A stretch of 64,000 nucleotides of DNA from Branchiostoma floridae (taxonomy: Eukaryota; Chordata; Leptocardii; Amphioxiformes; Branchiostomatidae), in NCBI RefSeq assembly GCF_000003815.2, contig NW_023365730.1:736527-800526 (forward strand). The letters run 5' to 3'. The position numbers and the translations under genes are program-made. Below, in pieces: positions 51,601 through 60,600 of this stretch. The notes under the pieces were generated by a model. That model saw only the letters and a program-made list of their open reading frames with translations, was not told the DNA's origin and made no database searches. The stretch's first letter is position 1; each line of letters begins with the position of its first letter.

Positions 51601-54600
51601 TGTTAAAGTAGAAGAAACACCAGACAGCATACCACAGGCTTGATAGTGTCCAGCCAGACTTGGCGAGCCTTCCTGTAGTTCTTGATTATGAACTGGTAGC
51701 AGACTCCAGTGAAGTTCCAGAACTCATTCATTCATTCACTCACTCACTCACTCACTCACTCACTCACTCACTCACTCACTCACTCACTCACTCACTCACT
51801 CATTCATTCACTCATTCATTCACTCCTTCTTGCCTTCCTTCACTCATTCATTCACTCACTCATCATTCATTCATGAAAGCCATAACAAAGTACAAGAAAC
51901 ACCAGACATCATACCACAGGCTTAATAGTGTCCAGCCAGACTTGACGAGCCTTCCTGTAGTTCTTGATGAGAAACTGGTAGCAGGTTCCAGTGAAGTTCT
52001 TGCCCTGCCAGGTGGAGTTGGCGATCTGGTGGAAGCACTCGTAGCGCTCGTTCCCAGGCTGGTTACAGCAGGGGTTGATGGGTTCTAGTGCACGGGGACT
52101 GGTGAGGTTTTCCCTGTGCAAGAATTATAACAAAGGACCTGTATCTGCATGTCCTTCACCAATTTCTTCACATTCACTGACAAAAAGAAAACAATTCTCC
52201 TTCTAACATCACAAAACCCAAGGTGGGATCATTGATCTTCCACTGTCTCCGAAAAAGAAGTTGAAACCCAATGCATGATCTAGAGTTAGCTTTCAGACAA
52301 CTCTTGGCTTTCAGAGTAGACACTTGTGATATTGGTTTTTACACTGTTTTAATCTCTCTTATTACCTGCAATCAGCCCACAGGCAAGAATTTGCAATAAA
52401 CTTATTATCCTGATTTTTGGAAGACAATAATTTTTCTTTAAAATTTTATTTACATTATATTTTGCGAGTATTATGCAAAAAGCACAATTTGCTTATTATA
52501 ATGTCTTCTACTCAAAAACATAAAAGCACAAAACAAGAGTAGTAAACAACATATTACATTAGGATTACATAAATAAATACAAAATGGACCATAACAGAAA
52601 GGTAAATCTAGACAAGACAAGTTGGTGCTGAATCAATTAGGAGAACCTGCCTGTTCAATGGATATAAGTATGGACAATGTCAAAGATATTACAGTTTTGC
52701 AAATGTGAAGAAGATGTTGATCCCATTCTCCTACGCAGAGGGACCATAGTCGTGTCAAAACTCCTTGTGTTTACCTCTGCTATCTTGTGCACTCAGACCA
52801 GCCATGTAATACGTAACATGATTGGCTGATAGCTTCCCGGCGGACTTTGCGAGACAGCTTGCGACAACAAAAAGCCCAAGAAAAACCTATTCTCTGATTG
52901 GTTGACAGCTGGTTTGTGGCAACAAGCATAATAACCACTGATAGGGCATGGGATAGCAGGGCAACATAGGCTAATGCCGTTGGGGACCGGGCGTTAGGCG
53001 GATAGTTGATCCTGAAAGTTGTTTTACCTGTCCAGAGAGCGGTCCACACAGTACTTGTCCACCTTCTCTCTACGGAGCTCCTCCATACAGCTGACCTTGG
53101 CCTTCAGACTCTCCTTCTTACAGCAACTCTCGTACTTCACCATGTGCGACTGGGAAACAAGCAAGTAAACATTACAGCATTACACATGGCCATACTAGGG
53201 ATACTAAGGCCATGGCCATACTAAGGAAGCATGTCAGTAAAACATACTGCGCCTGGTGGTTTGGTCAACGTTGCATTGAAATCCCGCTTGTTGCACGGTA
53301 CATTTTAGAGACATGGTGTCATTGAAAATGTTACACAGGATTTTACCCTTATATACGGACATACTTTCTTTAACGTGGTGCATGTTCGCACAGGCGCAGA
53401 ACTTTCTACCGACATGCTTACATTTAGGAATAGAGGAAGACTAAAAACCACATGGAGGAGAACAGTGTCAGACGACCTGGCGTCCATGGGTCTATCCTGG
53501 CGGTCAGCACAGACTGTAGCACAGGACAGACCCAGATGGAAGAAAAAAGTCATGGCCTTATGTCTCACAAGGGACGAAGAGGATATTAAGTAAGTATACT
53601 AGGGATGGGCACCGGTACCCGCACAAAACCAGTTTTTCTTGCTCAAGTTGTTGGACCTGAAAAAAATCAGCAGACCGGATTTGGACAGACTGGAAAATAT
53701 ATCGATTATACTGGAAGTTGTTCACTTGTTTTGGGGTTTACCAATCAAAGAAAATAACAAGAGCGAAGTACAGGAGTTGATAGTCAAGGTCAATGAGGCA
53801 AACAAAAGACTGTCCATCATAATTAGCAGTTTAACCAATGATCACAATTAGCAAATAGAAAATTAAAGATTATAGCTACATATACATGTCTGTCAAATAT
53901 CTGCATCATTTTCACTTTGCATCAGTCTATGCTACCCTAAATTGCTACATCATTTGGGGCATAACACTAAGTTATAACATTTATCATTTGATCTTATATT
54001 GTGAAAATTTGTGCTTTTATGATGTCCGCTTGCTAACTTTTTGTTTTCGAAAATCCGAGAACAAAGGAAATCAATTGGTGTAGCCTTAGTTATACATACT
54101 GACTTAACTACACCGTCACCCACCTTGAAGTATCCCTTCATGAACTCATGGGGGGACCTGTGACTCTGGTTAGACCATGTCAGGATCCAATTACACTTCT
54201 TCTCCACCACGGAGGCAGCCATCTTGGGCATGTAGGGCAGGCGTTTTATCATCTTCATCGCCATGTGGAACTTCACCAGCTCCTCGGTACGGTTTACGGA
54301 GTGCACGGTCTGGTTAAAGCCACCGTACCTCTCCTGGAAAGGAATAAAAAACAATGTTATAACAGAGACGGGGGGCGCCATAGGCTTTCTGAAACTTTTT
54401 ATGACCTTCCTCAGAGTATAAGGTCTTGTTGAAGCCTCCGTATCGCTCCTTGTCGGGGAGAAACAGATGTTACAACAGAGACAGGGGGCGCCACAGGCTT
54501 CCTGCCACTTACTATGATTCACTGCTCAATGAGTCACATGTGGCTCTCCTCAAACACAACTTTTAAGGTGTAGTTTTTGTTTGTTTGTGGTTTTTGTGTG

Positions 54601-57600
54601 CACCTTTGATGAATTACAATGTACCAGGCACTGATAAAGCCATACTAAAGAAGGAGAACCAAACAAAAAAGTTTATTATTAGAGTTATTAGTGTAAAATG
54701 TCACATTCCTTATGGTATTACAGAAATGTGTAACTTATGACACATGTAGCCAGACTAAACAACACTTTGAGCAGCCCTTCTACTGGTCAGGCCCCAGTAA
54801 ACTTCCTCATGAGTTAGATTCTGTTTTGTGTGTGCCTTTGTTACAATGTACTACGTACTGATTAAGAGACTGACCTGATCAAAGCACTCCAGCTGCTGGC
54901 CATGGTGAAGACTGCAGCAGGGGTGGGAGAGTCCATATTTGGCATGGGGGGTGTACTTGTGGATGCGCTCGCACATGTCGATGATGTGGACCTTGCGGGT
55001 GGCGTTGATGCACTTGGCACGCGGATTTCCGCTCATCTGGCAACAACTCTGCAGGCTCTGGTGCACCAGGGATCAAGCAATACAGCAATCAATATATCAA
55101 TTGATGCATCAATCATTATGTTGATCAATACATCAATCAATACATCAATCAATATGTTGATCAATATATCAACCAATATATCAATTGATGTATCAATCAA
55201 TATGTTGATTAATACATCAACCAATATATCTATTAATATGTCAACCAATACATCAATCAATATATAAGCCAGCACACGGGTATACATATGCAGGGCGACC
55301 TCGACTAACCTACATAGACCAACTTTCCCGTGATGTGGGACTTCGGGTCGAGGACCTAAAGAACGCTATGGGGGACAGAGATGTCTGGAAGGAGCAGGTG
55401 GACTTGGTCCGGGCAAGCAGCCCGCGATGATGATGATGATATTTATTATCAAAACTTTGCAATGGCTTTAAGCTTGTATCTATTTTACAATCGATCCTTT
55501 CATACATTTATTTATCTATTTTCTGATATATTTGTGCATCTCGGCATATGTTTCGACTAAGAAGGGAGTAGAAACAGAAAGAAGCAACATGCCGACACCC
55601 GGTAACTGCTTTCTGGCATATCTTTTTACCTGGATGTCTAGTCTTCATCGACGTACAGGAAGAAATGTCTCTAACCTGGACCCTGTTGGTGATGAATGAG
55701 ACAAACTCCTGTTCAGCGTCCAGCTCGGAGGCGATCGGCCGCTTGTTGGTCAGCTGGAAGCACATCTGGTCCACACGTTCGGTGTCGTTCCCACGAGGAG
55801 CGATGAACACGGGGCTGAGGGGACAGCTTTCCCTGCCAAGGCAAGCTCCACTATGGGAGATATAGATCAAATTACACCGTTATAGTACTTAATGTTTCGT
55901 GAACAGTGAAAGAGATGATCAATTGTAGCTTGATCTCTGAAGTGAAGAGCTATTCTTCCACTGGTCGTGGCAGAGAAGACAGACAGTACAGTATCTAACA
56001 GGTTCATTGTAACTTGAGGGGACAAGCTCCACTATGTAGGATAGAGATCACATTACACTGTTACAGTACTTAGTGTTACATCCATGATGAACACGGGGCT
56101 CAGGGGACAGCTTTCCCTGCCACGGCAAGATCCACTATGGAAGATAGAGATCAAATTACACTGTTACTATACTTAGTGTTACATCCATGAACAGTGAAAG
56201 TGATAAGAAATTGAATCCAATTTACATGTAGCTTGAGTACAGAGAGACTGTCAGAGAGGTCACTGTGCCCCAACGAGATTAAGGATAAACATCATGAATT
56301 GTTCACGATATGAAGATAAACGCTCAATTTAAAGCTGTTCACATTTCTTTCTGTCTCCTCGAAAGAATTTGACACGTTCTGTTCCCTAGAGAAATTCAAT
56401 GAGCAATAAGAATCCAAAACACAAACCAGTTTTGACACTCTGCAGTCAACAGCTAAGATAACAACAAAAAAATGGCATAAAAATTCAACTTACTCTTTCT
56501 TGACCTTGGGAGCAGCAGGTGACCTCCAGAAGACTTCTTCAGGATCTTCCTCCTCCTCATCTTCATCAATGTCTTCTCCTAGAGTTTCATCTTCTTCCAC
56601 ATCGAAGATGGTGATGTTTCCGAGGGTGGGTTCGTAGACAACTTCAGTGGAATGGGTGAAATATAAAACATATATGACAGGGCTCGAAATTCATTTTTGG
56701 GATTAGGCGCACTGGTGCACCAAGCTTAAAAAAGTTGGGCGCACCAAAACATTTTTGGGTGCACCACTTAAATTTAAGTAATATCCTAATAATAAAATTT
56801 AACAACAATTACAAGCTTCAAATTCTTACACAAGTACCATGACAGACATTTTTATCATCTTTCTAACACTTAGATGTCAAGAATATGATGTATACTATAC
56901 TTTGATATCTCTACATACATAAATGAAGAAAATATTGGTGCACAGCTCCAATTTTGGGTGCACCTGGATGCACATGCACCTAGTATTTCGAGCCCTGTAT
57001 AAGCAGGGCTCGAAATTAACATAGTCCCATAGGCCCGGGGCACCAAAAATTTAGGCCGGGAACACTAGAAAATCACTTTGGGACCTTTTTTGGGACGATA
57101 AAAAAATAATCAACATCAGAATGTAATTTTTAGTTTTATTGAGAAGTTAACTGGGGTTACGGGAGCCTGGTGGCAGCTTATTTACTGATGATCTGCTCGA
57201 TTCTCCCAAGGAGGTTGAAAAAAAGATTTTCCCAGCTGCGCGCCACGGCGTTTATTTACATGGAGTAAAATCTTCCGAAGGAAATTCGACATGTAAGTCC
57301 TTAAGTTCTACACAAACAGTGTACATCTTTAATGTCAGAAGATAATAATTCTCCTTCTGATGGCCCAAAATCACCAGTTAAAAAGTTTTTCTTCCCAATC
57401 TCCACTTGTTATGTTTGGTTTGTCTCAAATTTCTGGACAAGACATGTTTTTTGAATCTGCGTTGATTTCGAGTTTATTGAATGTATACATGTAATTGACA
57501 ATTAGTTATACAGAAATTTTGTACTCTGAGTCTGACTCAACATTATATTTATTGTTGTAATACATACTTCCTACGTGGGACCATCCATCCTCACTTCGGG

Positions 57601-60600
57601 ACGATTGGAATTTATTTTTGGGAACACTTCTGGGACAGTAGGGGGAAAAGTTAATTTCGAGGCCTGATAAGGAAACATTTTTTTTGTACAATGTTTGTAT
57701 TGAATACACATAAACCAATCTTATGGTCACCATGCCCTTCTAAACCTCAGTAAACTGTTCAATACGATGGAAACTCAGGGAAAACACCTGAGAAACACAC
57801 CCAGCAGTCAGAGGATTTCTAATGTTTGTTTTGGAGGATATATATCCAAAATGGAGGGAGGCAGTGTGCTCAGCAGCAAAGCGCCCCCACGACTACCCCC
57901 GGTCAAGGGACCGGTAAGCGGTAAGTACAGTCAAACCTGCCCAAGCGACCACCTCTTCTCAGCGACCACCTGGCCATTTCGACCGCTTTTTCTCGGTCCC
58001 GATTTATTTTCCCATTGACGTAAGCATTAAGCGACCTTTTCTCAACGACCACCTGGCCAACGCGACCACGACCGGCCCAAATTGGGACCTATAACAACCG
58101 CATCATTTTCAAGATTGAGGTTTTTATCGATTTTTTATTATAACTAGCGCGATTTTGTGCCAAAATCGGCCAGTTTGCGTCGGATTTTGGGGTTAAATTT
58201 ACAGTTTACAGTGTGCGTGTTGTATTTGACATTAAAGACCTCGCTTCTTTGCGTGCGTGCAGTGTGCTTGCTATTTGCCATTAAACACAACGGCAACCAT
58301 TTATACTTTGCATCGGGCATGTTTTGAGTTGATACTCTTCTCAGCGACCACCTGTCCAAATCGACCATTTTTTTCCGGTCCCCCGGTCGTCTTGGGCAGG
58401 TTTGACTGCAGTGGCGGCGGCACCATGGGGGCAGTGGGGGCGGCCGCCCCCACAAAAAATAGGTCGTGGGGGCGTTGCCCCCACGATAAAATAAGCTGAA
58501 ACACTCAAAATCAAGCTGAAACCCTTGTGTATACAGTATTTTCACTAAAAATGGAAATTTCATCAAATCTTGCTAGTCTACTGGCAAAATTTGGCCCTGA
58601 AAATGCAGGAAATGACGTTTCAGAGGGTCCAGATTTCAAAATTTCAAAGGACCTCCCTTGTGAGGATTCGCGCCGTCGGCACTGGACATGGTGGGAAAAT
58701 GCTACCGGAGCGTCGTCCCCCACGACCTTTTTCTAGTAGAAATTTCATTATCAAACTTAGATTTGTTTACAAGCAAAATGTCCCCTCAAATGCAGGAAAT
58801 GGCATTTAAAGTGTCTTGATTTAAAAATTTCTCCCAAACTCCCTTGCGGCGGCTTGCGTCTTCGGGGCTCACGACGACGTAGTGCAAAATATGTTGGTGC
58901 GTGGGTCGTCGCCTTCAAAAATCGTTTTCTCTACTAGAAGTTTAATTAAATTCAGCTTAGTCTGTCTGCAAAATTTGTCCCTCAAAATACAGGAAATAGC
59001 GTTTCAGAGGGTTTAGATTTGAATTTTTTCCGGGGGTGCATGCCCCCGGACCCCCCTAGAAGGGTCGCGCCTCCGGTGCGATGCCTCGGGCCTTCGGCCC
59101 TCGATTTAGTGATATGAAAAATTTTCGCCCCCACAACTAAAAAATGGTGCCGCCGCCTCTGGACTGTATCCAAAAAGGTTTCCTTATCACTGACCGATTT
59201 TGTAAAATGTTTGTCACGTTCTTCGTTTACAGACGAACGCGATGACGAATTTTCAATGTTACCTGCATGCATCAGTGCAGGTATGCAAAAAAAGGTATTT
59301 CAAGCCCTGATAGTACTGTACAAAGGCCGTCTAACAGTGAATGTTTAAATGGTGAGAGAGACTCTCAGCACCCACCTGGTAGTGGGACTTGACAGATGTA
59401 TGGGCGCTCGCAATGTCCACAGATCACATTGTTCCACTGTCCCCTTTGTGCATTGCTGCGTTTTGCAATATCTTGTATGTACAACTCAGTGCAGCTCTCG
59501 TTCCCAGGCTTGTTGGGCTCGCCAGGGGCCCAGTTGCTCCAACCTGCATACATGGGCACAAAACAAAACATAACAAAACAAACAAACTTTTCACACAAAT
59601 GTTGGATGTTGACCATCCCCTACACGACATGGTTCCACCTTCCAGATCAACTGCCACAGGACGATCACTGAGAAACAAAAACACTTTCTCCATCCCCCCA
59701 GCTAGAACAAAAAGAATTCAGAACTCTTTCTTGCACACAGCCATCAAGCTGTACAACAAGACTGTAGACACGTAGGTAGTAACCATGGCTACTTAATGTC
59801 GGAGATGTTGTTTACTATTTTAATATATTGTTTCTTATTGTATATACAGTTTTTATGTTGTAAATTTCAACGCTATTCAGGCTGCTATTATGTCTGCTAT
59901 GTTGAAATCAATAAAGGATGAAAAGCATAAATTAAATAACAGAATCACTGAAGCTGGTAACACTAGTTCACCTTTATCCATTGGGTAACCTATATCTGTT
60001 GCTCTTAAAAACAGGACATTTTTGGGATATCATGTTGACGATAGTTAGTTTTAAATTGCAATATTTTCAGGATATTGCAGTTTAAAACTACCACCCGTTG
60101 ATTTAATGTGCCTAAATACCCTGTTTTTAAAAGCAACAGATATATGTTACCCAACGGATAAAGGTGAACTAAGCGTTAGAAAGCAAGCATCCAGAGCTGT
60201 TTCCTGTAATTGCATACATTTGTAACTGTCAACTCGTCAGGATTTTATATTTCTTGAGGCTTTCTTTTGAAATCAGCCAGATGCAAATATCTGCTTTTAG
60301 AAAAAAACTTACTGCAAGAATAACATTTTGGAAGTAGCTTTTGTGTACGTACTAGAAGCTTGTGAGAAGAATAATCTCAGATCAAGAAAAGTGCTGTTAA
60401 AAAAAAATTACTTACGATAGTAAGAAAAAAATTTTTTCTTAAATACAGAAAGCTTTCTTATTTTAAGAATTTTTTTCTGTTTTTAAGAAGAAACAAGAAA
60501 GATAAGAAAACAGTTTTTTGGTAGTGCAGCAGGCAGTGCAAGTACCTAGATCGGTCCCATCAGCAAATATCCATCTTCCTTCTTCCTCTTTATCACTCAG

